Shown here: in pieces, positions 52,801-60,148 of the stretch
Layout of the letters: each line of letters opens with the position of its first letter
Position numbering within the stretch: the stretch's first letter is position 1
Assembly: GCA_031292515.1 (NCBI GenBank)
Contig: JARLGZ010000172.1
Span: 186,001 to 250,000 of the forward strand
From: Puia sp.
GTDB lineage: Bacteria > Bacteroidota > Bacteroidia > Chitinophagales > Chitinophagaceae
Direction: 5' to 3'
Length of the DNA: 64,000 bases
Made by a program: the position numbers and the translations under genes
The notes under the pieces: model-generated
Seen by the model: only the letters and a program-made list of their open reading frames with translations
Databases searched by the model: none
What the model was told of the DNA's origin: nothing

Positions 52801-55800
52801 CGGCGACCTGCCGATCGTCCTGGTGCAGATAGAAGACCCGGCCAATATCGACATGGTCAAACAAATGGTGCAAGCGCACGCCTACTGGCGTCTGAAAGGG
52901 CTCATCGTCGACCTCGTCATCTGGAACGAAGATCATGGCGGATACCGCCAGCTGCTGCAAAATCAGCTGCTCGGCCTTATCAGCGCGGGCATAGAGACAG
53001 ACCTGGCAGACCGCCCCGGCGGCATCTTTGTACGCGTGGCTGACCAGATCTCACCCGAAGACAGGATACTCCTGCAGACGGTTGCCCGTATAAAAATCTC
53101 CGACACGGCGGGCGACCTCTCTTACCAGGTCGGCAAACGCAGCATAGCCAGACCGCTCATCCCCCGCCTCGTGCCCAGACAGCCCTATTTTCCCCAGGCC
53201 GAAAACGCAGGCCCTCAGCCCACGGATCCGAACGAACTGCAATACTTCAACGGGATCGGTGGCTTTAGCCGCGAAGGACACGAATACCTGATCACAACAG
53301 GCCGCGGGCAGACGACACCCGCGCCCTGGATAAATGTTTTGGCCAACGCACAGTTCGGAACCGTACTCTCCGAAAGCGGACAGGCCTATACCTGGGTGGA
53401 GAATGCGCATGAATTCCGCCTCACCCCCTGGAACAACGATCCCGTCAGCGACACCGGCGGCGAGACCTTCTATCTCAGGGATGAAGAGAGCGGCATCGTC
53501 TGGTCTCCGACCCTGCTGCCCGCCACCGGAAAATCTTCCTACACCACCCGCCACGGTTTCGGTTACTCGATCTTTGACCATACCGAAGACGGCATCCATT
53601 CCGAAATGCAGGTATATGTCGACCTGGAAGCGGCCATAAAATTCACGGTGATAAAACTGCACAACTATTCAGGCAGGGAAAGGAAACTGTCCCTGACGGG
53701 CTATACCGAATGGGTGCTGGGAGACCTGAAACCCAAGTCGGCCATGCACGTCGTCACCACGATCGATCCTGCCACCGGAGCCTTGTTCGCGCGAAACGCA
53801 TATAACACGGAGCTGGGAGATCGCACCTGCTTTTTCGACGTACATGCCGAGAGCAGGACCTTTACCGCCGATCGTACGGAGTTTATCGGGCGCAATGGCA
53901 GCATCCGCAGACCCGACGCGCTGACGAGAGTGCGTCTGTCGGGACGAACAGGCGCGGCGCTGGACCCTTGCGCTGTCCTGCAGGTCCCCCTGGACCTCCC
54001 CGAAAATGGCGAACAGACGATCATCTTCCTGCTTGGCGCCGCCAGGAATAACGAAGAGGCCGGTAACCTCATCCGCCAGTTCCTGGGTCCCGATGCCGCA
54101 CAGCAATCCCTCGACAGGATCAGGGCCTATTGGAACAAAACGCTCGGCGTCGTGAAGATAGAATCACCCGAACATTCGATGAACCTCCTCGCCAATGGCT
54201 GGCTGCTCTACCAGACCATCGCCTGCCGGATCAGGGCCCGCAGCGGCTACTACCAGTCCGGTGGAGCGTTTGGCTTCCGCGACCAGCTGCAGGATACCCT
54301 CGCCATCCTCCATACGGAACCCGGGGCGGTACGCGAACACCTGCTTCTCTCCGCATCCCGCCAGTTCCGGGAAGGAGACGTACAACACTGGTGGCATCCC
54401 CCGACGGGACGAGGCGTACGCACCCGTTGCTCGGATGACTATCTCTGGCTGCCTTTCGTGGCCTCCCGTTATATAACGCATACCGGTGACACACAGGTGC
54501 TCGATGAGATCGTCGGCTTCCTCGACGGGCGGCCCCTCAATCCGGAAGAAGAATCCTACTATGACCTGCCGGGTCATTCCCCCCAATCCGCCAGCCTGTA
54601 TGAACATTGTGTCCGGGCCATACGGCACGGCCTGCGCTTTGGCGAACACGGCCTGCCGCTTATGGGTTCCGGCGACTGGAATGACGGAATGGATAAAGTC
54701 GGACAACATGGAAAAGGAGAAAGCGTCTGGCTCGGCTTCTTCCTCTATACCGTGCTGAAACATTTCGCCGGCATCGCCACCCTGCAAAAAGATGCTGCTT
54801 TCAACGAAGAATGCGAGAGACAGGCGGCACAGCTGAAAGAGAACCTCAACAAGAACGCCTGGGACGGTCAGTGGTATCGCCGGGCCTACTTCGATGACGG
54901 CACCCCGCTGGGCGCGTCCACCAATGAAGAATGCCGCATCGACTCCATCGCCCAAAGCTGGTCGGTCCTCTCAGGCGCGGGTACGCCCGAATACACGACG
55001 AAAGGCATGGAATCGGCCGACAAATACCTCGTCCGGCGCGACAGCGGAATCATCCAGCTGCTGGATCCTCCCTTCGACAAATCGGACCTCGACCCCGGGT
55101 ATATCAAGGGTTATGTACCCGGCGTGAGGGAAAACGGCGGGCAATATACGCATGCCGCCATCTGGCTGACGATGGCCTTTGCCGTACGTGGAGACTACCG
55201 ACGCGCCTGGGAACTGTTCAATATGATCAACCCCATCCATCACGGCAACACGCCCAAGGCGATCGCCACCTACAAAGTCGAACCCTATGTCATGGCCGCC
55301 GATGTCTACTCCATCGCCCTGCATAAGGGCCGCGGAGGCTGGACCTGGTATACCGGATCGGCCGGCTGGACCTACCAGTTGATCACCGAATCGCTGATTG
55401 GACTGCACCGCTACGGCGATACGCTGCAATTCAACCCCTGCATCCCGCCGGAATGGGGCCCCTTTGTCATTCACTACCGGTTTAAAGAAGCCCTCTATCA
55501 TATCCGTTTCATCCCGCACCCGGAAGAGGAAGCGGATCAGGCCGGCAAAGTGAACCAATTGGCACAAGCGGAACCAATCAGCCAAACGAATCCGTCCGGA
55601 CAAGCAGACCCAACGGGACAAGCAAACCAAATCGGACAACCGAATCCGGCTCAGGAAACGATTTCAACAGAACAAGCGAACCGAGCGCAGCAGGTTGTCG
55701 TTGCCCTGTCGCTAGATAGTGTCAAACAGACGGGCAACAGTCTCCCTCTATCGGGCGATGCACGGGAGTACCAGGTGGAAGTGAATATATATCGGAAAAC

Positions 55801-55828
55801 GGCGGCGATGATAGAAAGACCTTCCTGA
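46889..55828 (+). CDS. Cyclic beta-1,2-glucan synthase (NdvB/Cgs-like), giant
   Basis: This 2,979-residue inner-membrane enzyme probably makes cyclic beta-1,2-glucans from UDP-glucose. In order: an N-terminal helical region (1-395), two membrane helices (about 398-455), and a GT84 domain (VVIPTLLGNEQELDSL near 481; DTDTQLPRD near 620). More membrane helices follow (about 810-980). A GH189-type cyclisation domain starts near 1030 (SPTNMGLSLLANLSAWDFGY). Two carbohydrate sandwiches start near 1640 and 2130. The GH94 phosphorylase domain contains GFRDQLQDTLAILHTEP and the catalytic Asp in GSGDWNDGMDKVG (about 2593). The ATG at 46889 follows cggggga and is preferred over an upstream TTG. A Gln/Asn/Pro-rich insert (about 2877-2938) splits the final strands. 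All main domains look intact. Confidence 0.93.
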   Translation: MKRYANEKPPLRSELFSADQMAQYGRVLAGRHQLVSGRAPNQLLKRLADNETMLLEVHDLLTDAIKENRRIIPAGEWLLDNFYLIQEQIRTGNKHLPKGYSEDLPQLSNGPSAGLPRVYDIALEIVSHSDGRVDLQSLTNFISSYQTVTHLKLGELWAIPIMLRLALIENLRRLAAQISIDRINQNLADYWAEQMTQTAETDPKSLILVIADMARSGPPMVSSFVAELTRMLQGKGPSLALPLTWIEQRLSETGQTSNELVQAEFQKQAADQVSMSNSIGSLRFLGTTDWREFVESCSLVERTLRKDAKDVYGRMDFTTRDYYRHIVEKIARYSDSTELQVAESAIRFAKEGAAAKGEDDRTAHVGFYLAGRGRRQTEKEARMAPPVGDLLEKFVHRYPMLFYASAIAGMTLIVGGGFFVRTRQQGVHPGLLIAVTLLSLLCASQLAVTLVNWITTLLVTPSPLPRMNFSTGIPAESRTLVVIPTLLGNEQELDSLVEDLEVRFLANRDERLHFGLLTDFKDARQETLPEDEALLQKAVDKIEALNTKYASPTQSIFFLFHRPRRWNERDKIWMGYERKRGKLTEMNSLLRGSGKDRFSRIVGDERFFPEIRYVITLDTDTQLPRDAASKIISVMAHPLNRALYDEKRQRVTDGYGILQPRVDNSLAGSNNSRYARLHGNDVGIDPYTRASSDVYQDLFGEGSFIGKGIYELDLFAKTLNERFPENRILSHDLLEGCYMRSGLLTDVQLYEEYPSRYSADVKRRHRWIRGDWQIGTWFLPFVPNENGRLRKNPLSALSRWKIFDNLRRSLVPTALTALLLLGWTVLHDELFWTVAVFLLIVIPPLSITAWDILNKPKEISLRQHIKDSVHSITNHLIQTAFTILCLPYEAYYTLDAILRTNWRMIVSHKKLLEWQPFRNSKNPRTSQGLPASFLTMWVGPVTGFGVLLYLIVVSPINVITTFILLGGWIASPFVAWWFSRPIAPPQADLKEEQRLFLRGLARKTWSFFETFVTREGNWLPPDNYQEHPVERTAYRTSPTNMGLSLLANLSAWDFGYSTTGQFLERSLHTLDTMQTLERFRGHFYNWYDTQSLQILTPRYVSTVDSGNLTGHLLTLRQGILAIPQQPILGRQAFEGLRDTLSLINDPSVREFKKELDAVLDTDSLDLLTAKASLEKLATLSAKIIAGTGPDRQSEAYRWTEALTQQVKSHLDNLFLMAPWLLLPPVPAALEKLTLPDSEPFSFSQSGSRNGRSNGLSSAARKDSPALENDSLAFSLPEEIPTLQELAGMQETARPLLERLFTLDPALPPDQQEWLAGFRDSTVKASRAAAEQIRMLELMASQCLGFADNEYDFLYEKSQKLLTIGYNVDEHRRDAGYYDLLASEARLGIYAAIAAGKLPQEAWFSLGRQLANAGGESILVSWSGSMVEYLMPLIVMPEYENTLLAQTNHAMVARQIEYGNQRDTFWGISESGYNMVDAQLNYQYRAFGVPGLGLKRGLAEDLVISPYSTVMALMVQPEESCKNLQAMSEAGFEGRYGFYEAIDYTASRLPRGQTHAIIRSFMVHHQGMSLLSLAYLLLDQPMQKRFESELSFQATALLLQERIPKATSFYSPPADIAQTSVATTDTDMRVINMAETPSPEVQLLSNGRYHVMVTHAGGGYSRWRDMAVTRWREDSTCDNWGTFCYIRDVESMSYWSAGHQPTLRQAKSYEAVFSQGRAEFRRRDSDIETHTEIVVSPEDDIEMRRIHLTNRSRRKKTIEITSYAEVVLTSAIADALHPAFSNLFVETEILDSRNAILCTRRPRSTGEACPWMFHLMKAHTADGQEVSYETDRMQFIGRGNTVTDPQSMSQGNLSGTQGSVLDPIVSIRYRITLNPQETTTVDMVFGMGETREISLGLIEKYQDRHLTDRAFELAWTHSQVVLRQINASEADAQLYGRLAGSVIYANAALRADPAILIQNRRGQSGLWSYSISGDLPIVLVQIEDPANIDMVKQMVQAHAYWRLKGLIVDLVIWNEDHGGYRQLLQNQLLGLISAGIETDLADRPGGIFVRVADQISPEDRILLQTVARIKISDTAGDLSYQVGKRSIARPLIPRLVPRQPYFPQAENAGPQPTDPNELQYFNGIGGFSREGHEYLITTGRGQTTPAPWINVLANAQFGTVLSESGQAYTWVENAHEFRLTPWNNDPVSDTGGETFYLRDEESGIVWSPTLLPATGKSSYTTRHGFGYSIFDHTEDGIHSEMQVYVDLEAAIKFTVIKLHNYSGRERKLSLTGYTEWVLGDLKPKSAMHVVTTIDPATGALFARNAYNTELGDRTCFFDVHAESRTFTADRTEFIGRNGSIRRPDALTRVRLSGRTGAALDPCAVLQVPLDLPENGEQTIIFLLGAARNNEEAGNLIRQFLGPDAAQQSLDRIRAYWNKTLGVVKIESPEHSMNLLANGWLLYQTIACRIRARSGYYQSGGAFGFRDQLQDTLAILHTEPGAVREHLLLSASRQFREGDVQHWWHPPTGRGVRTRCSDDYLWLPFVASRYITHTGDTQVLDEIVGFLDGRPLNPEEESYYDLPGHSPQSASLYEHCVRAIRHGLRFGEHGLPLMGSGDWNDGMDKVGQHGKGESVWLGFFLYTVLKHFAGIATLQKDAAFNEECERQAAQLKENLNKNAWDGQWYRRAYFDDGTPLGASTNEECRIDSIAQSWSVLSGAGTPEYTTKGMESADKYLVRRDSGIIQLLDPPFDKSDLDPGYIKGYVPGVRENGGQYTHAAIWLTMAFAVRGDYRRAWELFNMINPIHHGNTPKAIATYKVEPYVMAADVYSIALHKGRGGWTWYTGSAGWTYQLITESLIGLHRYGDTLQFNPCIPPEWGPFVIHYRFKEALYHIRFIPHPEEEADQAGKVNQLAQAEPISQTNPSGQADPTGQANQIGQPNPAQETISTEQANRAQQVVVALSLDSVKQTGNSLPLSGDAREYQVEVNIYRKTAAMIERPS

Positions 55829-55846
55829 AAACCCCGCCTTTATGTC

Positions 55847-55872
55847 CGGTCGCCAGCGCGAGTTGGCGACCG
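55847..55872. repeat. 26-bp hairpin, perfect 9-bp stem
   Basis: cggtcgcca and tggcgaccg flank gcgcgagt between the convergent glucan synthase and PAP2 genes. It lacks a T-run, so it may be a REP-like element or a Rho-linked 3'-end structure rather than a classical terminator. Confidence 0.55.
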
Positions 55873-55877
55873 CAGGA

Positions 55878-55925
55878 GTGAGAAAGTCTGAAAGAGAGAA
55901 GTCCAAAAGAGAGAAAGTCTAAAAA
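55878..55925. repeat. Three 15-17-bp repeats including the PAP2 stop codon
   Basis: On the minus strand each unit has the form tttttagactttctctc or a variant. The first unit contains the TAG stop of the PAP2 gene (55919-55921). Confidence 0.65.
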
Positions 55926-56818
55926 TGATGGGCCAGCGCCAGCCCGAAAGAACCGTCCTGGTAGGTGGGCATCACGATGGTGCTGACAGGCTTCCCCTTT
56001 CCGAAACTCTTTTGGATAACCGGGTAGAGCCAGTAAGCCAGCCGGGTGGAAGCCATCCCGAAACCGGCGCCCGCGATCACATCATTCAGCCAGTGTTTAT
56101 CATTGTAGATCCGCAGCATCCCGGTCGCCGTCGCCATCGCATAACCGGCCACCCCATACCAGGGAGAAACATCTTTATATTCCTGCCGCATGAGCTCCGC
56201 CGATGCAAAAGCCTCCGCCGTATGACCGGAAGGGAAGGAATTGTAATTGGAGCCATCGGGTCGCAACGTGTGGGTGGCGCTTTTCAGCGAAAAAACCGCG
56301 ACATTGGCGAAAAGACTGGACATCATATAAAGAATCGTCAGGTCTTTGACATCGTGTCTGCCGTGAATACCGGCCAGGTTCAGGGCATAGACCGTGGCGC
56401 CCGGGGCAAACATCAGGTAGGTATCGATCCCCAGCCTTTTATGCGGGTTGTCTGTCCAGATTTCTTCCTTTACGTCGCCGTTCAGGCTTTGAAGATGAGA
56501 ACTGTGCAGGGCTGCAAAACCATAGGCGATCATGGCCCCGGGAAGGATCATCGATTGATAAGGAAAGGGATGGCTGAAGGAAGCGGTCGTGTGCCAGTCG
56601 ATCGCGCCCGAGCGGGGAAGCGTGTCCGTAACCGCATAGCTGCCGGCGCCGGCGACGGGAATGCCTTTTGCGATGAGAAATATATCCTTTTTAGGGGTGG
56701 AAGCCGTCACGGGCAGACTGTCTTGTGCAGCGTTTGAAGAGGAACCGAACTGCGACCTGGCCGGGGTCATAATCGTCGCTAAAACGGTGACAGCCAATAG
56801 ATTTTTGTGTATGTTCAC
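55919..56818 (-). CDS. PAP2-family phosphatase, secreted
   Basis: This 299-residue protein has a signal peptide ending ARSQ. The three PAP2 motifs are present: KSATHTLRPDG (KxxxxxxRP), NSFPSGHTAEAFASA (PSGH) and RIYNDKHWLNDV (with the His/Asp of SRxxxxxHxxxD). It probably dephosphorylates a lipid or isoprenoid phosphate at the periplasmic face. The start is a GTG at 56818, required for the signal peptide; the next in-frame ATG falls after it. It is convergent with the glucan synthase gene. Confidence 0.9.
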   Translation of the reverse strand: MNIHKNLLAVTVLATIMTPARSQFGSSSNAAQDSLPVTASTPKKDIFLIAKGIPVAGAGSYAVTDTLPRSGAIDWHTTASFSHPFPYQSMILPGAMIAYGFAALHSSHLQSLNGDVKEEIWTDNPHKRLGIDTYLMFAPGATVYALNLAGIHGRHDVKDLTILYMMSSLFANVAVFSLKSATHTLRPDGSNYNSFPSGHTAEAFASAELMRQEYKDVSPWYGVAGYAMATATGMLRIYNDKHWLNDVIAGAGFGMASTRLAYWLYPVIQKSFGKGKPVSTIVMPTYQDGSFGLALAHHF

Positions 56819-56985
56819 GCGGCGGTTTTGATAATAACAGGTGATGGCCCGAAAATGTTGAACAATTTTCTGCAGCGACAGGCCCGGCGAAGGATTGCCG
56901 TGAGACTGTTAAAGAATTAAAAAATCCCCGGGAAGACCGTTCGTCTGCTGGAAGAAATTGTCATTTATGAGTACATTTATGGGGT

Positions 56986-57945
56986 ATGCTAATCAAGATC
57001 ACCCGCATTTTTTTGAAGATCTGTCTTTGGGCCCTCGTCCTGCTGATCGTTCTTCTGTTGGTTTTCGACCGGGTGACACAATTCCGGATGGACGACGCCG
57101 ATTTACAGACCTGGTTCAGAGCCCGCCATGTCGTCCCCCGTATCAATTATTACGAAAGCGACAACCGCAAAGTCCGCTATATAGAAACCGGCGACCAGTC
57201 GCAAGCCACCATCCTGTTCATACATGGCGCTCCCAGTTCCCTCAGCTACTGGCGTGACTACCTCTCCGATAGCTGTCTGCTGGAAAGAGCCAGCATGTAT
57301 GCCGTGGATAGACCGGGTTATGGATATGCCGGTTTGGGGGATCCGTTGCCCTATATCTCAACACAAGCCGCTATCATAAAGGAAGTATTAGACAGCCTCC
57401 ACAAGGTCCGTCACCCGGTGATCCTGGTGGCCGCCTCCTATGGCTCTCCCATAGCCTGCCGCCTGGCAATGGACTACCCGGAGTTGATAGACGGGATCGT
57501 ACTCATCGCCCCGCCCCTGGGACCCGGGCGGGAAAAGATCTTCTGGTTTACCCCCATGATCGAGAATCCCCTCCTTCACTGGGTCGTCCCCAGGATGCTC
57601 CAGTCCGCCAACCTCGAAAAGATCCATCACCGGGAAGAATTGACGAAAATGCTACCCCTCTGGCCCCGCATCCGGGTGCCCGTCATCTATCTCCAGGGAA
57701 CCGAAGACGGTCTCGTATATACCTCCAATGCCGAATTTGCGAAGACACACCTCGTCAACGTTCCCTCTCTCGATATCCGGATGATACCCGGCCGGGGGCA
57801 CCTGATCGCCTTCGCCGAGCAAGTCAGGATCAAAGCAGCCATCAACGAGATGCTGGATAAATGCCTGAGCCAGGCCCGGATCGACCGCCTTGAAGGGACA
57901 AATAGCCAGGCCCGGGTGGACAGAAAAGCCGGGACCCCACACTAG
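56986..57945 (+). CDS. Membrane-anchored alpha/beta hydrolase
   Basis: This 319-residue protein has one N-terminal membrane helix (about residues 7-28) and a catalytic domain outside or at the membrane. The oxyanion strand is ILFIHGAPSSLSYW. The nucleophile Ser is in VAASYGSP. The acid Asp is in QGTEDGLVY and the His in IPGRGHLIAF. It hydrolyses an unknown ester or amide. The C-terminus carries a 12-residue tandem duplication (SQARIDRLEGTN, then SQARVDRKAGTPH). Directly after the stop, a 20-bp repeat array begins. Confidence 0.88.
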   Translation: MLIKITRIFLKICLWALVLLIVLLLVFDRVTQFRMDDADLQTWFRARHVVPRINYYESDNRKVRYIETGDQSQATILFIHGAPSSLSYWRDYLSDSCLLERASMYAVDRPGYGYAGLGDPLPYISTQAAIIKEVLDSLHKVRHPVILVAASYGSPIACRLAMDYPELIDGIVLIAPPLGPGREKIFWFTPMIENPLLHWVVPRMLQSANLEKIHHREELTKMLPLWPRIRVPVIYLQGTEDGLVYTSNAEFAKTHLVNVPSLDIRMIPGRGHLIAFAEQVRIKAAINEMLDKCLSQARIDRLEGTNSQARVDRKAGTPH

Positions 57946-58019
57946 AAAGCGTTAAAGGGCACTAAAGGATCATTGTTCGCACTAAAAGACGACCACTCGC
58001 ACTAAAGGACGCCTTTTTT
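57940..58019. repeat. Four exact-phase 20-bp repeats starting at the stop codon
   Basis: Units start at 57940, 57960, 57980 and 58000 and share cactaaaggacg-type starts. The first unit (cactagaaagcgttaaaggg) contains the TAG stop of the hydrolase gene. Confidence 0.8.
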
Positions 58020-58046
58020 CGTTACAATATGGCAATCGATCCAATC

Positions 58047-58586
58047 ATGAAAAACTGTACTCGCCTGCTTGCCTGTTGCCTGGCGCTCGTCCTGCCATTT
58101 TGCGGGATCCACGCGCAAGGGACGACCATCAAATACACGGAAAGCAAAACCGAACAAACCGCCCAGGATCCCGGTCCAGGATACCGTTTTGTACTCCAGG
58201 AAGCCTATTTCCCCGATCATGCGGTCGCCGGTCATATGTTCGCCTTCAAAGTCCACCTCGAGAACAAGGGTTATATTTCCCCCGCGGCGGGCCGGCCGGT
58301 CTTGCTGGTCCTTCGCAACGTAGAAACAGGAAAGGAATATTCGGTAAAATGCCAGGCCGATATCCGCAAGTGGACCACCAGCCCCGGAGGCTTCGACTGG
58401 CGCGAAATGCTAAAACTTCCGGCATCGATGCCGCCGGGTAAATACAGTCTCTATCTGGCTATTCCGAGCAAATACGGGACACTCGCCAAAGACCCGCAAT
58501 ACAGCATCCGCCTGGCGAACGAAAGCTGCTGGGAGGAGGACACGGGCTACAACCGGATGAACTATATCCTCACTGTGCTTCGGTAA
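58047..58586 (+). CDS. Orphan DUF4832-like domain protein, secreted
   Basis: This 179-residue protein has a signal peptide ending GIHAQ. The single domain shows GYRFVLQEAYFPDHAVAGHMF, GRPVLLVLRNVETGKEY and DPQYSIRLANESCWEEDTGYN. These match, by recall, the C-terminal beta-sandwich DUF4832 of large secreted proteins with a hydrolase-like N-terminal part. Here the larger partner is missing, so it is either a truncated gene that gained or kept a signal peptide, or a stand-alone binding module. It lies in the same direction as the hydrolase gene. Confidence 0.7.
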   Translation: MKNCTRLLACCLALVLPFCGIHAQGTTIKYTESKTEQTAQDPGPGYRFVLQEAYFPDHAVAGHMFAFKVHLENKGYISPAAGRPVLLVLRNVETGKEYSVKCQADIRKWTTSPGGFDWREMLKLPASMPPGKYSLYLAIPSKYGTLAKDPQYSIRLANESCWEEDTGYNRMNYILTVLR

Positions 58587-58617
58587 GGAATTTTCCCAAA
58601 TTAGCTTATTAGAATTC

Positions 58618-58642
58618 AGTTATCCGGAATTCCCGGATAACT
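58618..58642. repeat. Hairpin 1: 10-bp stem, 5-base loop
   Basis: agttatccgg and ccggataact pair perfectly around aattc, 32 bp after the DUF4832 stop and between convergent genes. Confidence 0.65.
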
Positions 58643-58662
58643 GCAGTTCTCTCAATGGATCG

Positions 58663-58687
58663 AACTGTCAAGCATTCCTTGACAGTT
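58663..58687. repeat. Hairpin 2: 10-bp stem, 5-base loop
   Basis: aactgtcaag and cttgacagtt pair perfectly around cattc, just before the stop of the convergent dehydrogenase gene. It has the same geometry as hairpin 1 but a different sequence. Confidence 0.65.
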
Positions 58688-58691
58688 GCCT

Positions 58692-60023
58692 CTAAACCAC
58701 CGGCAGCTTATACCCATTGTGGTATTCCTTCATCATATACTCCGCGTTGACCCCCTCATCGGTGAATCCCCCTTTAGCGTCATCCCAGACCAGGCGCTTG
58801 CCGGTTCGAAAACTGATATTCCCCATCTGGGCCACGGTCGCCACATGCGCTCCCTCCTGGATGGAGCAATGGAGATCGGAGAAGTTGCGCGACCGGACCG
58901 CGCCGATGAAATTGACCCAGTGTTTCTCCAGCCCGTTATCGGACGCTTTTACAAGCGGTCTGCTAACTTTGTGTTTGCTGTTATGTTCCTCTATCACCTC
59001 CCAGCCCCCGCGGTCAAGAACCAGGGTCCCGTTATTCCCGATATAAGCGATGCCGTGATCCCGGCCATAAGAGCCGTTGTCGATACCGAGGGCATGATCC
59101 CAGATAAGGTTAAAGCCTTCGAATTCGTATAAGGCGGTCAGCGTGTCGGGGGTTTCCTCGGCAAGTTCGGGATAAGCGAATCGTCCGCCCAGGGATACGA
59201 TGGATCCCGGATTGCCCGCTTTCATGCCGAGCAGTCCATAGTCCAGCAGGTGGACGCCCCAGTCGGTCATCAGGCCGCCGGCATAATCCCAGAACCAGCG
59301 GAAGTTGAAATGGAAACGGCTCCCATTAAACGCCCGGGTAGGGGCAGGCCCCAGCCACATCGCATAGTCCACACCGGGAGGTGGCGCCGAATCCGGGACA
59401 ACCGCGGCAGGTCGCATCCACCCCTGGTAGCACCAGACTTTTACCGTCCGTATATTCCCCAGCTGACCCGAATAAACGAAATCCACCGCGTCCCTGAAAT
59501 GCTGCATGCTGCGCTGCCACTGTCCCGCCTGTACGACCTTCCCATATCGCTGCTGCGCCGCGATCATGGCCCGGCATTCCCCGATGGAATTGCCCACCGG
59601 CTTCTCGGTATAGACATCTTTTCCCGCCTGGCAGGCTTCAATCATAATCAGCGCATGCCAATGATCCGGGGTGCCGATGATGACCGCGTCGACATCCTTC
59701 TGTTCCAGTAATTTCCGGTAATCCCCATAGGTCTTCACCCGCGAGGTGTCCACCTTCATGGAAGACAGGTCTTTCATGCGTTTGTCCAGCACATTTTTAT
59801 CGACATCGCACAAGGCTACCACATTGACACCCGGCACCTTCAGCGCCGCCGTCAGGTCGGCCCATCCCATCCCGTTGAGACCGATGGCGCCGATATTCAC
59901 CTGGTTGGAGGGAGACACAAGCGGCCGGAAATGGGAAAATACTTTACCTGCGGGAGACGACAGCAACAACCCTCCACCCATCAGGGTGGAAGAGTCTTTC
60001 AAAAAGGAACGGCGGTTCGGCAT
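58692..60023 (-). CDS. Tat-signal Gfo/Idh/MocA oxidoreductase
   Basis: This 443-residue protein starts MPNRRSFLKDSSTLMGGG, a twin-arginine signal. The Rossmann domain has VNIGAIGLNGMGWADLTAAL, and VYTEKPVGNSIGECRAMIAA carries the EKP motif. WDYAGGLMTDWGVHLLDYGL supplies the catalytic His region. It belongs to the exported long form found in Bacteroidota and Planctomycetota; members of the family oxidise or reduce glycosides with a tightly bound NAD. It lies downstream of a TIM-barrel isomerase gene in the other order of transcription (60149 first), separated by about 125 bp. Confidence 0.9.
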   Translation of the reverse strand: MPNRRSFLKDSSTLMGGGLLLSSPAGKVFSHFRPLVSPSNQVNIGAIGLNGMGWADLTAALKVPGVNVVALCDVDKNVLDKRMKDLSSMKVDTSRVKTYGDYRKLLEQKDVDAVIIGTPDHWHALIMIEACQAGKDVYTEKPVGNSIGECRAMIAAQQRYGKVVQAGQWQRSMQHFRDAVDFVYSGQLGNIRTVKVWCYQGWMRPAAVVPDSAPPPGVDYAMWLGPAPTRAFNGSRFHFNFRWFWDYAGGLMTDWGVHLLDYGLLGMKAGNPGSIVSLGGRFAYPELAEETPDTLTALYEFEGFNLIWDHALGIDNGSYGRDHGIAYIGNNGTLVLDRGGWEVIEEHNSKHKVSRPLVKASDNGLEKHWVNFIGAVRSRNFSDLHCSIQEGAHVATVAQMGNISFRTGKRLVWDDAKGGFTDEGVNAEYMMKEYHNGYKLPVV

Positions 60024-60057
60024 GGCAAAATTTTTTTATGATCTCAAATAAAAGTCA

Positions 60058-60133
60058 GTCCCCATTCCGAATATTGACATCGGAATATTGACAATCCTGT
60101 TCCGGAAATCCGTCATCCCGTTCCGGAAGCGCA
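60058..60133. repeat. 14-21-bp array between the TIM-barrel and Gfo/Idh genes
   Basis: On the minus strand, cttccggaacgggatgacgg and a variant are followed by two shorter units with attccg and gtcaat. The array lies shortly after the stop of the TIM-barrel gene at 60149. Confidence 0.55.
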
Positions 60134-60148
60134 TCATCGTGGTGATCT

